Shown here piece by piece: positions 45,715 to 54,024 of a stretch of DNA of 64,000 nt (within the stretch, counting starts at the first letter, position 1; every line of letters begins with the position of its first letter). The position numbers and the translations under genes are program-made. The stretch is from Microvirga terrae. GTDB lineage: Bacteria; Pseudomonadota; Alphaproteobacteria; Rhizobiales; Beijerinckiaceae. Under the pieces are notes generated by a model. That model searched no databases, had not been told where the DNA came from, and saw nothing but the letters and a program-made list of their open reading frames with translations. The stretch lies in NCBI RefSeq assembly GCF_013307435.2, contig NZ_CP102845.1, positions 4,946,001-5,010,000 on the forward strand, given 5' to 3'.

Positions 45715-46524
45715 TCAAGATCCCTCGGCGACCCGACGCGCCCAGAAGCCGCGGCCGGGATCATAGCCCCAGACCCCGAGCCCGAAGAAGCCCGCGAGGG
45801 CGGCAATACAGACGGCCAATGCCACCGGCTCAAACCGCAGATAGAGGGCGAAGCGGATCAGCTCGACCGCGTGGGAGAACGGGTTGAGCCAGGCGATCGC
45901 GGCGAGGATCGGGCTCACCTCTTCCAGCCGCCAGAGCGGGTAAAGCGCCGTCGAGGCGAAGAAGAGCGGAAAGATGACGAAGTTCATCACCCCGGCGAAA
46001 TTCTCGAGCTGACGGATCATGGACGATAAGGCCAGGCCGAACGCCGCCAGCATGAGGCCGGCGAGGCCGAGGGCCGGCAACGTTGCCAGATAGCCGAGTG
46101 CGGGCGGCCGGACGTCCCAGAACCGGGCGAGGACGAGAAACAGGTAGACGATGGGCAACACCGTCACGGTATTGGCAAGCAGGCGGGCGCCCAGCAGCCA
46201 CCAGCGCGGCAACGGGGCGGTCAGGAGCACCCGCATCGATCCCATCTCCCGGTCGTAGACCATGGACAGCGAGCTCTGCATGCCATGGAACAGCAGCATC
46301 ATCCCGGCCAGCCCAGGGACAATGTAGACCTCGTACAGAATGTAGGTCTGGTACGGCGGAATGATCGAGAGCCCGAGCACCGAGCGGAACCCCACGGCGA
46401 AGATTCCGAGCCAGACCAAAGGCCGCACGACCGCCGCAGCCAATCGCCCGCGCTGTCCGACGAGACGCAACATTTCCCGATGCATGATGCCGGTCAGGGC
46501 TCGCACGGCATAGCGCATCGTCAT
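45715..46524 (-). CDS. ABC-2 type permease of the PQQ-alcohol-dehydrogenase system (PedC/LutF-like)
   Basis: 269 aa, six predicted spans, ABC-2 family as in drug and polysaccharide exporters (AVVRPLVWLGIFAVGFRS, then VPGLAGMMLLFHGMQSS and DREMGSMRVLLTAPLPR). Its start overlaps the ATPase stop (ATGA). Together with the ATPase, beta-propeller and binding-protein genes it forms the four-gene set repeatedly found beside PQQ alcohol dehydrogenases; Pseudomonas PedC is the reference I recall. That system has been implicated in lanthanide supply, which would fit the dehydrogenase here, though the direction of transport is not shown by sequence. Confidence 0.88.
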   Translation of the reverse strand: MTMRYAVRALTGIMHREMLRLVGQRGRLAAAVVRPLVWLGIFAVGFRSVLGLSIIPPYQTYILYEVYIVPGLAGMMLLFHGMQSSLSMVYDREMGSMRVLLTAPLPRWWLLGARLLANTVTVLPIVYLFLVLARFWDVRPPALGYLATLPALGLAGLMLAAFGLALSSMIRQLENFAGVMNFVIFPLFFASTALYPLWRLEEVSPILAAIAWLNPFSHAVELIRFALYLRFEPVALAVCIAALAGFFGLGVWGYDPGRGFWARRVAEGS

Positions 46525-47237
46525 GACGGCCCACCCGTGATCCGCAGAAAGGCTGCTTCGAGACCTTCATTCGGGGCGAGGTCGCCGGCCCTTCCGTCCC
46601 AGCGCACCGTCCCCTGATGCAGGATCACGAGCCGATCCGAAGGCTCGACCTCCCCGAGCATGTGAGTGGCCCAAAGAACACTCAAGCCGCCGCGGCAGAG
46701 GGAGCGCACGTGAGACAGGAGCAGCTGGCGGGCGGCAATGTCGAGACCGGCCGTCGCCTCATCGACGATCAGGAGCTTGGGCCGATGCAGAAGCGCCCGT
46801 GCGATTTCCACACGCCGGCGCAGTCCGCCCGAAAGGGATCGCACCTTGTCGTCCCGCCGGTCGTTGATGCCGAAGCGTCCCAGTTCCTCTCCTGCACGCT
46901 CCCGAGCCTCCCCGCGCGAGAGCCCGTGCAGGGCGCCATGATAGGCCATGTTCTGACCGACTGTGAGATCCAGATCCAGTGTCGGCATCTGGAACACGAC
47001 GCCGAGGCGGGCGAGAGCCCGGATAGGGTCGCGGCGGATTGAGTGGCCGAAGATGCGGATATCGCCGTGCTGCGCGTTGTAGAGTCCGGTCGCGAGAGCG
47101 ATGAGCGTCGTCTTGCCCGCACCGTTGGGTCCCAGGAGCACCGCGAAGGAGCCGGGTTCCACCGACAGGTTCACCTCGGACAACGCACGACGCGTGCCGA
47201 AGCCGTGGCTCAGATTGTCGATGGCAAGGGCCGTCAT
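46521..47237 (-). CDS. ABC transporter ATP-binding protein of the PQQ-alcohol-dehydrogenase system (PedB/LutE-like)
   Basis: 238 aa. Walker A GPNGAGKTT, Q-loop VVFQMPTLDLDLTV, signature LSGGLRRRVEIARAL, Walker B LLIVDEATAGLD and switch His in WATHMLGEVE. The subfamily resembles NodI/DrrA-type ATPases that pair with ABC-2 permeases, consistent with the adjacent permease. Coupled by ATGA overlaps to genes on both sides. Confidence 0.92.
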   Translation of the reverse strand: MTALAIDNLSHGFGTRRALSEVNLSVEPGSFAVLLGPNGAGKTTLIALATGLYNAQHGDIRIFGHSIRRDPIRALARLGVVFQMPTLDLDLTVGQNMAYHGALHGLSRGEARERAGEELGRFGINDRRDDKVRSLSGGLRRRVEIARALLHRPKLLIVDEATAGLDIAARQLLLSHVRSLCRGGLSVLWATHMLGEVEPSDRLVILHQGTVRWDGRAGDLAPNEGLEAAFLRITGGPS

Positions 47238-48196
47238 GGCGCGACGACGAGGCCCCAGGGCGAACGGCCGACCCCGATGGTCTTCACCACCTGCCTGTCG
47301 TCGAGATCGATCACCGAGACGTCGCTCGAATTTCCGTTGGCCGTGTAGAGGCGCTTTCCATCCAGTGAGAGGGCGACGTGCCAGACACGCTGGCCGACGA
47401 GATAGGTGCGCAGCACCTTGAAGGATTTCGCGTCGATCTCGGCGACCCGGTTCGCGGGACCCAGCGCCACATAGGCACGGGAGCCGTCGGACGTCAGCTG
47501 AATGCCGACGGCTTGCACGAGCTCGCGTGGAACACCCGGCACCTCGAAGGCGATCCTGGCCAAAGGCTCACGCGTCTCGGCATCGAACACCTCCACGGTC
47601 CCGCGCAATTCGGACGAAACCCAGATCTGACGGCTGTCGCCCGAGACTTGCGCCACCCGCGGACGCGTGCCGACAAGTACGTTGTCGACGAGCTCCAGCG
47701 TCTGCGCATCGATCACGTGGAGCATGCTCGTGGTCTCTGAGGTATTCACGACGAAGCGTCCGTCCGGGCTCACGCCCATTCCCTCCGGCTCGACGCCCAC
47801 CTGCACTTCGGCCACGATGCGACGTCCGGGGATGTCCAGGACGGAGACGAGGTTGTCATTCTCGTTTGCCACGAACAGACGGCGCCCGTCCGGATGCAGC
47901 ACGAAGAATTCCGGGTCCTCGCCGGACGGCAGCGAGCCTTCCACTCTTCGGGATTTGAGATCCACCACATCGATCCGGTTGTCGTCGCCCACCGCCACAT
48001 AGAGCTTCTGCCTGTCCGCGCTCAGCCCGATGCCTCGCGGTCGGCGCCCGACAGGAATCGTACCCGTCTGGTCCAAGGTGGTTCCATCGATGACCGAGAT
48101 GGTGTTGTCCTGCTCGTTCGATACATACACCGTCTCGGCGAAAACCACCTGGAGGCTGAGCGCGATTGACAGCAACGCTAAGATCAAAGCTTGCAT
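47234..48196 (-). CDS. Periplasmic seven-bladed beta-propeller (YVTN) protein of the PQQ-alcohol system (PedA2/LutB-like)
   Basis: 320 aa from ATG 48196 with signal peptide ending VVFA. The mature protein is a run of YVTN-type repeats: ETVYVSNEQDNTISVIDGTT, KLYVAVGDDNRIDVVDLKS, RLFVANENDNLVSVLDIPG, each about 42 residues. Propellers of this type accompany the transporter beside PQQ dehydrogenases and may hold metal, cofactor or another protein in the periplasm. The gene overlaps the binding-protein gene by 13 bases and the ATPase gene by four. Confidence 0.88.
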   Translation of the reverse strand: MQALILALLSIALSLQVVFAETVYVSNEQDNTISVIDGTTLDQTGTIPVGRRPRGIGLSADRQKLYVAVGDDNRIDVVDLKSRRVEGSLPSGEDPEFFVLHPDGRRLFVANENDNLVSVLDIPGRRIVAEVQVGVEPEGMGVSPDGRFVVNTSETTSMLHVIDAQTLELVDNVLVGTRPRVAQVSGDSRQIWVSSELRGTVEVFDAETREPLARIAFEVPGVPRELVQAVGIQLTSDGSRAYVALGPANRVAEIDAKSFKVLRTYLVGQRVWHVALSLDGKRLYTANGNSSDVSVIDLDDRQVVKTIGVGRSPWGLVVAP

Positions 48197-49356
48197 CGGC
48201 TCTCCTCCCGGTCTGTTCCCAGCGTATCGAGTTCGGATCCGCGGTGCAGATAACCCGCCTGCGGTGAGACGGAGACGAGAAGCCGAGGCCCCGCGATGAG
48301 GATCGGCTGTCGCATCTGCCCGTCCCAGGCACGGAAGCTCTGCCCCTGCCCTTTGAAGCCGGAGAGGATGAAATCCGGGCCGCGCAGGAACGATGCAATC
48401 CCGGCCGGGTCGGCACTGCGGGATCTGACAGCGGCTTCCCCGATGGCGCGCACCGCCGCCCAGGCAGCGTAGTCGACGGGGCTCATCCGGCGGCCGGCGG
48501 ATTTCTCGAAACGGGACTGAAGCTGCGTTGCCCCCCATTGCTCCGACACCGGACTCCAGCCCGTGGTGACGAGCCCGTGCGTGCCGGCGACGGGACGAGG
48601 CCGCGCCGTGCGGTAGGAGAGGAACTCGCCGAACTCGTTCGCCTCATCGGCGACGACGAGCACGTCGTGATCCGTAACCTGAGTCAAAGCCGGGATTTCG
48701 GTCTGCAACGTCACATGGCCGGTATCCGAGCGCGCATGACCCGGCTTGAAGGTCCAGTCCTTCTCGACAGCGATCTCGGCTCCGAATCGCGCAGCCGCCC
48801 GGCGGAAGGCGTCGGCCTGCAGCCTGTCGCCGGACGTGCCGCCGGTCACGAGAAACCAGCGCCGCCAACGCTTGGACATCAGATATTGCGCGAGCGCGTC
48901 GGCCAGCATGGCGCGGCTCGGGATGGTATGAAGCACGTTGGCGCGGCAGGACTCGTTGCGAAGCGCATCATCCGGTGCGCGGGCATTGATGAGCAGCATC
49001 TCACGGGCGTCGGGCGCGGAAGCCGCGGCCAACAGGAGCGACGCATCGAGATCCGAGACAACAAGCCGGACGCCTTCCCGCACCAGTTCCCGGATGAGGT
49101 CCTCGGGCTTGCCGTCATTCTTGACGGTCCGCTCCACGAGCGTGAAGCTCTGTCCGGTGAACCGGCCGGTGGTCGCGTTGTCGGAGAGACCCAGCCGAGC
49201 CCCTGCGATCCCCTCGTCCCGGATCGGCCGGTCGATCGGAGAGACCGGCTCGACCGGATCGCGCTCCTGCGTGATGACTGCGATGGTGATGACGCCTTCC
49301 TCGGCCAGAGCAGGCGCGGACAGGACCATCGCGATCAGGACCAGAATGATCTTCAT
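48184..49356 (-). CDS. Periplasmic binding protein of the PQQ-alcohol ABC system (PedA1/LutA-like)
   Basis: 390 aa; signal peptide MKIILVLIAMVLSAPALAEE. The mature part is a LivJ-like two-lobe binding fold but belongs to the branch tied to PQQ alcohol dehydrogenase transporters (ITIAVITQERDPVEPVSPID, then GARLGLSDNATTGRFTGQ). Such proteins are paired here with an ABC-2 permease, an unusual combination for a classical importer. In Pseudomonas and Methylobacterium the homologous systems are linked to lanthanide handling; ligand binding by this protein is inferred from that context. Coupled by ATGA overlap to the ATPase gene upstream. Confidence 0.86.
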   Translation of the reverse strand: MKIILVLIAMVLSAPALAEEGVITIAVITQERDPVEPVSPIDRPIRDEGIAGARLGLSDNATTGRFTGQSFTLVERTVKNDGKPEDLIRELVREGVRLVVSDLDASLLLAAASAPDAREMLLINARAPDDALRNESCRANVLHTIPSRAMLADALAQYLMSKRWRRWFLVTGGTSGDRLQADAFRRAAARFGAEIAVEKDWTFKPGHARSDTGHVTLQTEIPALTQVTDHDVLVVADEANEFGEFLSYRTARPRPVAGTHGLVTTGWSPVSEQWGATQLQSRFEKSAGRRMSPVDYAAWAAVRAIGEAAVRSRSADPAGIASFLRGPDFILSGFKGQGQSFRAWDGQMRQPILIAGPRLLVSVSPQAGYLHRGSELDTLGTDREESRCKL

Positions 49357-49997
49357 TCAGCGGCTCTCGCCTCGTGAAGGGGCCGGTCCTCGACGATCCG
49401 GGCCGGGGACCCGCCCAAGGTGATGGCGCGATGAGCGAGGGCCGCCTCGTGCCAGTGATGTGTGACGAGCAGTGTCGTTGGGCGCAGACGGCGCACATGG
49501 GACGCCACAAGATCCTGCATCTCGCGAGACGTATCGTCGTCGAGAGACGCGAAGGGCTCGTCCAGGAGGAGCAGCTTCGGCTCCACCGCCAGCGCACGGG
49601 CCAGGGCCACGCGCCGCGCCATGCCGAGCGAAAGCTGATGCGGGTAGACGTCTTCCGAGCCTGCCAAACCGATCTGACGCAGCCAGTCTCCGGCCTTTGC
49701 GGGCTGGTCTGGAAGAGCAAGCTCGAGATTCCTGCGCGCGGTTCGCCACGGGAGAAGGCGCGGCGTCTGGAAGAGATAGCCGACGGGCTGCCGCAAGCCC
49801 GTGATGGATCCCTCGAAATCCGTGTCCAGCCCGGCCACGATCTGCAGGAGGCTGGACTTGCCGATGCCCGATGGCCCCACGATGGCACAAACCTCGCCGT
49901 CGGCGAGTTCGAGGGTCAGGTTGTCGAACAGCACGCGAGGGGGAGCACCGCCTCGCGCCGGATGAATCTTCCGGTCGATCATGATCCGAATCGTCAT
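49353..49997 (-). CDS. ABC transporter ATP-binding protein, SsuB/TauB type
   Basis: 214 aa from ATG 49997, which overlaps the permease stop (ATGA). Walker A GPSGIGKSS, Q-loop GYLFQTPRLLPWRTARRN, Walker B LLLLDEPFASLDDD, switch His in LLVTHHWHEA. The signature reads LSLGMARRVALARAL, with Leu replacing the usual second Gly of LSGGM, a small departure. It is shorter than most SsuB/TauB proteins (about 255 aa). It powers the importer formed with the permease at 49994 and the binding protein at 50764. Confidence 0.88.
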   Translation of the reverse strand: MTIRIMIDRKIHPARGGAPPRVLFDNLTLELADGEVCAIVGPSGIGKSSLLQIVAGLDTDFEGSITGLRQPVGYLFQTPRLLPWRTARRNLELALPDQPAKAGDWLRQIGLAGSEDVYPHQLSLGMARRVALARALAVEPKLLLLDEPFASLDDDTSREMQDLVASHVRRLRPTTLLVTHHWHEAALAHRAITLGGSPARIVEDRPLHEARAAE

Positions 49998-50755
49998 CGA
50001 CGCCACCGCCCAGAGCGGCGTTCGAGCGGCGCGAACAGCACGGCCTCGATGAGCATGACACACAGGACGAAGGCAGCCGCGTAGGCCATGACCCGCGGCA
50101 CGTCGAAGAGCTGAAAATAGCTCTGCAGCTGGAACCCGACCCCGTTGGAGCGTCCGAGCAACTCGACCACGAGAACGATCTTCCACACCAGCGCGAGTCC
50201 GTTGCGGGCTGCGGCCAGGGCATAGGGCGCCAGCTGAGGCGCAATGACCTCGCGCAGCGTCGTCCATGGGCCGAAGCGGTAGACCTGCGCGACGTCCATG
50301 TAGTCCCGGTCGAGGGCTCTCGCACCTTCCCGAAGCGTCACGGCGACGTTGGGGATCTTGTTGAGCGCCACTGCCACCAGAAGCGCGGTCTCGACCAGGC
50401 CGAGCCACACATAGGTCAGGATGATGATCACCAGCGCCGGCACATTGAGCAGGATGACGAGCCACGGATTGAGCCAGCGGTCGAGCCATCCCAGGCGTCC
50501 GAGGGCGACGCCCAGGGCCGTGCCGGCGACCATGGCGATCGCAAAGCTGATGCCGACCCGCGCCATGGTGATTCCGAGATGATGAAGCAAGGGTCCGTCG
50601 ACCGCCTCATGGACGAGGCCCTGCAGCACCGCGAGGGGACCGGGAAACAGCCTGCTCCCGACCCAGCTGGCCCCAATCTGCCACAGGCACAGGAAGAGCA
50701 GGACAGAGGCAATGCCCTGCCACGCCCCCCTGCCCTCGACCTCAGCAGCACGCAT
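49994..50755 (-). CDS. ABC transporter permease, SsuC/TauC type
   Basis: 253 aa from ATG 50755 with GAGG at suitable spacing. Six predicted spans (ASVLLFLCLWQIGASWV first). The BPD-transport EAA-like loop is EGARALDRDYMDVAQVYRFG then PWTTLREVIAPQLAPYAL. The family imports sulfonates, nitrate, cyanate, thiamine precursors and other small anions or heterocycles. It lies eight bases after the binding-protein gene. Its presence in a PQQ-dehydrogenase operon is unexpected. Confidence 0.9.
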   Translation of the reverse strand: MRAAEVEGRGAWQGIASVLLFLCLWQIGASWVGSRLFPGPLAVLQGLVHEAVDGPLLHHLGITMARVGISFAIAMVAGTALGVALGRLGWLDRWLNPWLVILLNVPALVIIILTYVWLGLVETALLVAVALNKIPNVAVTLREGARALDRDYMDVAQVYRFGPWTTLREVIAPQLAPYALAAARNGLALVWKIVLVVELLGRSNGVGFQLQSYFQLFDVPRVMAYAAAFVLCVMLIEAVLFAPLERRSGRWRR

Positions 50756-50763
50756 CGGCGGCC

Positions 50764-51738
50764 TCAATAGGAGATTGCGGGCCAGAAGGTCTTCGCATCC
50801 AGCACGCTCGACGATCCGACCAGCTTGTCGCCCCCTATCTTTGCAAGAATAGCATACAGTTCGGCGCAAGCCTGTCTCTCGGCTTCAGACCACCGATCCG
50901 GAATTCCGCTGCGAAAACCATGCTGGAGGGCCGCCAGGGCTACCGGGTCGTCGGTTCCGATCTGCGGGGCCAGACGGATCCACTCGTCCTTCGCGCCGGC
51001 AAGCAGCGCCTTCGCATCCCGGGAAGCTGCGACGAAACCCTGAAGGGTCGCATCCGCACGGACGGCCCAGCTCTCCCGAAAGGCATAGCCCAGCATCGGC
51101 ACCTCGTGATCGATGCCGAGGCCGCGGATCATGTCGTCGACAGACAGGAGCGCTCTGGCCCCGTCGGCCTCCAGACGGGCCGCATAATGCCAATAGGTCA
51201 AGACGGCGTCGATGCGGCCGCGGGACAGCTCCTCGTTGAGCAGCGGCGGGGCTCCGAAGACGGGCTCGACGGACTCCGCGACATCGACACCGAGTTCCTG
51301 CTGGGCAAAGGCCCGGAGGAGAAGCCAGCTCTTGTCGAGAGGTCCGCCTGCAACGCCGATGCGCTTGCCCTTGAGGTCACGGAGGCTCCCGACCTTGGAA
51401 GCGGGCGGAAGCATGAGCGCGCCGACGGCCCGTGAATAGGGAACGAAGCTGAAGTCGGCTCCCTCGCTCCGCTGGCGGGCCACCCAGGGCCAGTCCGTGA
51501 CGATCACGTCCACCGCGCCCGCCTGCAGGGCGACCTTGGCCGCTTCGTTGGATGCAAACTCGACCGGCACCACGGTGATCCCGTGCTTCCGGTCGAGCCC
51601 GTAATGGCGGAGGGTGTCGATTTCCCAGGCGACGGTGCCGAACCTGAGCAGTCCGGCCCGGACCGTGCGGTCTTCCTGGGCCTGCGCGGGTCCGAGGGCG
51701 AGCAGGACGAGGATGAACCAGGCAATTCTGACACGCAT
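50764..51738 (-). CDS. ABC transporter substrate-binding protein, SsuA/TauA/NMT1 type
   Basis: 324 aa with signal peptide ending ALGPAQAQ. The mature protein shows the NMT1/SsuA pattern: TLRHYGLDRKHGITVVPVEF, NEAAKVALQAGAVDVIVTDW and LKGKRIGVAGGPLDKSW. It is the first gene of the 17-gene block, so the main promoter should lie in 51739-51850, where a strong dyad is present. The ligand is unknown; a small organic acid, sulfonate or metal-chelate are possibilities only. Confidence 0.88.
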   Translation of the reverse strand: MRVRIAWFILVLLALGPAQAQEDRTVRAGLLRFGTVAWEIDTLRHYGLDRKHGITVVPVEFASNEAAKVALQAGAVDVIVTDWPWVARQRSEGADFSFVPYSRAVGALMLPPASKVGSLRDLKGKRIGVAGGPLDKSWLLLRAFAQQELGVDVAESVEPVFGAPPLLNEELSRGRIDAVLTYWHYAARLEADGARALLSVDDMIRGLGIDHEVPMLGYAFRESWAVRADATLQGFVAASRDAKALLAGAKDEWIRLAPQIGTDDPVALAALQHGFRSGIPDRWSEAERQACAELYAILAKIGGDKLVGSSSVLDAKTFWPAISY

Positions 51739-51782
51739 GGCCGAACTCGGGGCAAACGACAGCCCCAGTCAACGGTCAAGCT

Positions 51783-51806
51783 TTGGATTGGTTCCGAATC
51801 CAATCC
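51783..51806. promoter_or_regulatory. Dyad element between AraC gene and the 17-gene operon
   Basis: TTGGATT (51783-51789) pairs with AATCCAA (51797-51803), and the offset GGATTGG (51785-51791) pairs with CCAATCC (51800-51806). The element lies 45 bases upstream of the first operon gene start and 45 bases after the AraC stop. It may be an operator, or the terminator stem of the AraC gene; it lacks a T run. Confidence 0.45.
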
Positions 51807-51850
51807 GATGCGCGGGCCGCCCGCCGGGTCGACAGGGCCAGGGCCTTCAA

Positions 51851-52774
51851 TCAACGATGCATCGCCCGGCGCCATTTTCCGGGGCTCGCGCCAACGCAGC
51901 GCGTGAAGACGCGGGTGAAATAGCTCTGATCGCCGAAGCCGCAGATGAGCGCGATGTCGGCCAAGGGCAAGGTCGAGGACATGAGGAGGCTTTTGGCTTC
52001 CTGCACGCGGATATGCGTCAGATAGTGATGCGGGCTCATTCCTGTCGTGCGGCGGAAGGCCTTGGCGAAATAGCTTGGCGTGAGACGGCATTCGCGCGCG
52101 ATGTCGGCGATGGTCAGACGGGCTGCAAGACGGGAGTGCATGATTTCCTTGGCGCGTCGCTCCTGCCACGATGCGAGCTTGCCGTTGTCGGGAATAGCCG
52201 GGAGATGCATGCCCCCATAGCCTTCTGCGAAATAGGTCAGCAGGCTCAGAGCCATCTGATCGACGAACAGCGGATTGGTCTGTGACAGTTCCGGCGGTGC
52301 CGAGAGAAGGAATGCGCACATCGATCCCAGGATGGGATCATTGGCATCGGGCAGGGCGCGCAGAGTCGATATCGGCGACGCGCCGCGCTCATAGGCGAGA
52401 TCGTCCAGAGCCTCCTTGCGCATGTAGAACTGCACGCCGTCGAACGGCCCACGAATTCGGCTGCGAGGATCTTCCGACAGGTCGGCCGCGCTGACCGTCC
52501 CTGCCGCGAAGCCTCGCGCGTACCGCATGCGGCCGTTGAGCCAGAACTCGTGCTCCTCCACGTCCTTCAATTTGTAGGTCGCGCTGAAGGCGGCCTCGGG
52601 CTCGATCAGAACCGTCCGATCCCGATCCTGGCGCATGCAGGTCAGCCGCGTGACGGCGAGGGAGAGACGGTTGTCCTTCGAGACCTGCAGGATGCTCTGG
52701 CTGACCATCTCGACATGACGTCCGAGCCGCCGGCCGAACAACCCGGATTGTGTGTTTTCCTGAACGGCTGGCAT
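51851..52774 (-). CDS. AraC family transcriptional regulator with AraC-binding-like N-terminal domain
   Basis: 307 aa from ATG 52774 (a TTG 15 bases upstream is an alternative). Residues 1-190 form a cupin-like sensing domain; residues 205-305 hold two HTHs: LTIADIARECRLTPSYFAKAF and LADIALICGFGDQSYFTRVF followed by VGASPGKWRR, standard AraC/XylS signature. It is encoded immediately upstream of the 17-gene alcohol-oxidation block on the same strand, 112 bases away, so it is the best candidate for its regulator. Confidence 0.92.
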   Translation of the reverse strand: MPAVQENTQSGLFGRRLGRHVEMVSQSILQVSKDNRLSLAVTRLTCMRQDRDRTVLIEPEAAFSATYKLKDVEEHEFWLNGRMRYARGFAAGTVSAADLSEDPRSRIRGPFDGVQFYMRKEALDDLAYERGASPISTLRALPDANDPILGSMCAFLLSAPPELSQTNPLFVDQMALSLLTYFAEGYGGMHLPAIPDNGKLASWQERRAKEIMHSRLAARLTIADIARECRLTPSYFAKAFRRTTGMSPHHYLTHIRVQEAKSLLMSSTLPLADIALICGFGDQSYFTRVFTRCVGASPGKWRRAMHR

Positions 52775-52861
52775 GTCAACTCGCTTCAATCGATGGAGAT
52801 CCTGGCCTTACGGTTGAATCCTTCGCTCTTCACGTTCCTCGTACGACGGAGGCATCCGGGT

Positions 52862-53830
52862 TTATGTTATCTCCTCGGATTCATGTCGCCTGGATGTCGG
52901 AAGCGGCAGAGACGGCAGAAGCAGTTCGAGCTCGCCGCGCCTCTCCTCGAGGGAGGGAGGAAGCTTCAAGCTCATGCCCAGTCTTTCAGAATTTTCATCG
53001 ATATCGAACCCCGGCCCGTCCGTCGCGAGTTCCAGGAGAAGGCCGCAGGTCGAACGGAAATTGACAGACCGGTAATAGATTCGGTCTTTGGACTCAGTTG
53101 CAACGATTCCGTACCTGTCGTGAAGCGCGCGCACAAGGGAATCCTGGTCGAGGGCGTCGCGGGCCCGGATGGCAACATGATGAATGCTCCCTGCTCCAAG
53201 CTGACCTCGCGGGAGAAGGCCGGCCTCGTCGAGCGTGATGGTGCCGCCCGGTTGGTCATGCGCCGCGAGGCGGACAAGTTGGCCCCGGCGGCCAATCTCG
53301 TTAAAGTCCAGGATCTCTCGAAACAACTCGCTCAGCGGATCGGCCAAGCGCACCTTCAACACAAGATCGTGAAGTCCCTGGATTGCATAGGCCGCGGGAA
53401 CGTCGGAACGATTCCGAGGTTCAGGCGCCACGGGCGCGGCCGCCTCCACGAGGGCCAGCATCGCGCCGTCGGGATCTTCGAACATGAGGCACGGCTCACC
53501 GAATCCCGTCCATCCGATCCCGCAGGGAACATCGGCCTCCTGAAAGCGACGCTTCCACCAGTCCAGCGCTCCCAGGGGAATGCGGAACGCCGTCTGCCAT
53601 GCCTCGCAGGCCCCGCGCCTGCCGCGAGGCACCCGCTGCCACGGGAACAGGGTAAACAGGGTGCCTGGCCGGCCGACCTCGTCACCGAAGCAGAGGTGGA
53701 ACGTCCCTGGATCCTCGTGAGACACCGTCCGCTTGACGAGCCTCATGCCGAGAAGACACGCGTAGAAGCGGCAGCTCCGCTCAGCGTCGCTCGAGATCAG
53801 CGTCACGTGATGAAGGCCGCGTCCGGCCAT
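52862..53830 (-). CDS. Glyoxalase/ring-cleaving dioxygenase family protein (MhqO-like VOC protein)
   Basis: 322 aa from ATG 53830 with GGAG seven bases upstream; a GTG ten codons earlier is less likely. Two tandem vicinal-oxygen-chelate modules (about 1-140 and 150-290). N-terminal GLHHVTLISSDAERSCRFYA and later SIHHVAIRARDAL carry candidate metal His residues; the Glu ligand is in CGLLLELATDGPGF. Members such as MhqO act on hydroquinones and are often induced by quinone stress. It is divergent from the isochorismatase gene. Confidence 0.87.
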   Translation of the reverse strand: MAGRGLHHVTLISSDAERSCRFYACLLGMRLVKRTVSHEDPGTFHLCFGDEVGRPGTLFTLFPWQRVPRGRRGACEAWQTAFRIPLGALDWWKRRFQEADVPCGIGWTGFGEPCLMFEDPDGAMLALVEAAAPVAPEPRNRSDVPAAYAIQGLHDLVLKVRLADPLSELFREILDFNEIGRRGQLVRLAAHDQPGGTITLDEAGLLPRGQLGAGSIHHVAIRARDALDQDSLVRALHDRYGIVATESKDRIYYRSVNFRSTCGLLLELATDGPGFDIDENSERLGMSLKLPPSLEERRGELELLLPSLPLPTSRRHESEEIT

Positions 53831-54024
53831 GGCTGCACTCCGGTGTATCGTTTCCGCCACCCTATCGGCTGGAAATCGCGTTTGTCTCGTCCTCTTTTGC
53901 CAGAGACCGACACTTTCCCGAACGCCAAGCCCAGATCGTCCAAGTTCGTTTCATTTTCGACAAGATTCTCAAGACCAATGGCTCGATTGTTCCCCCGCCA
54001 GCCCTCACCCGAACAGGATCGACC

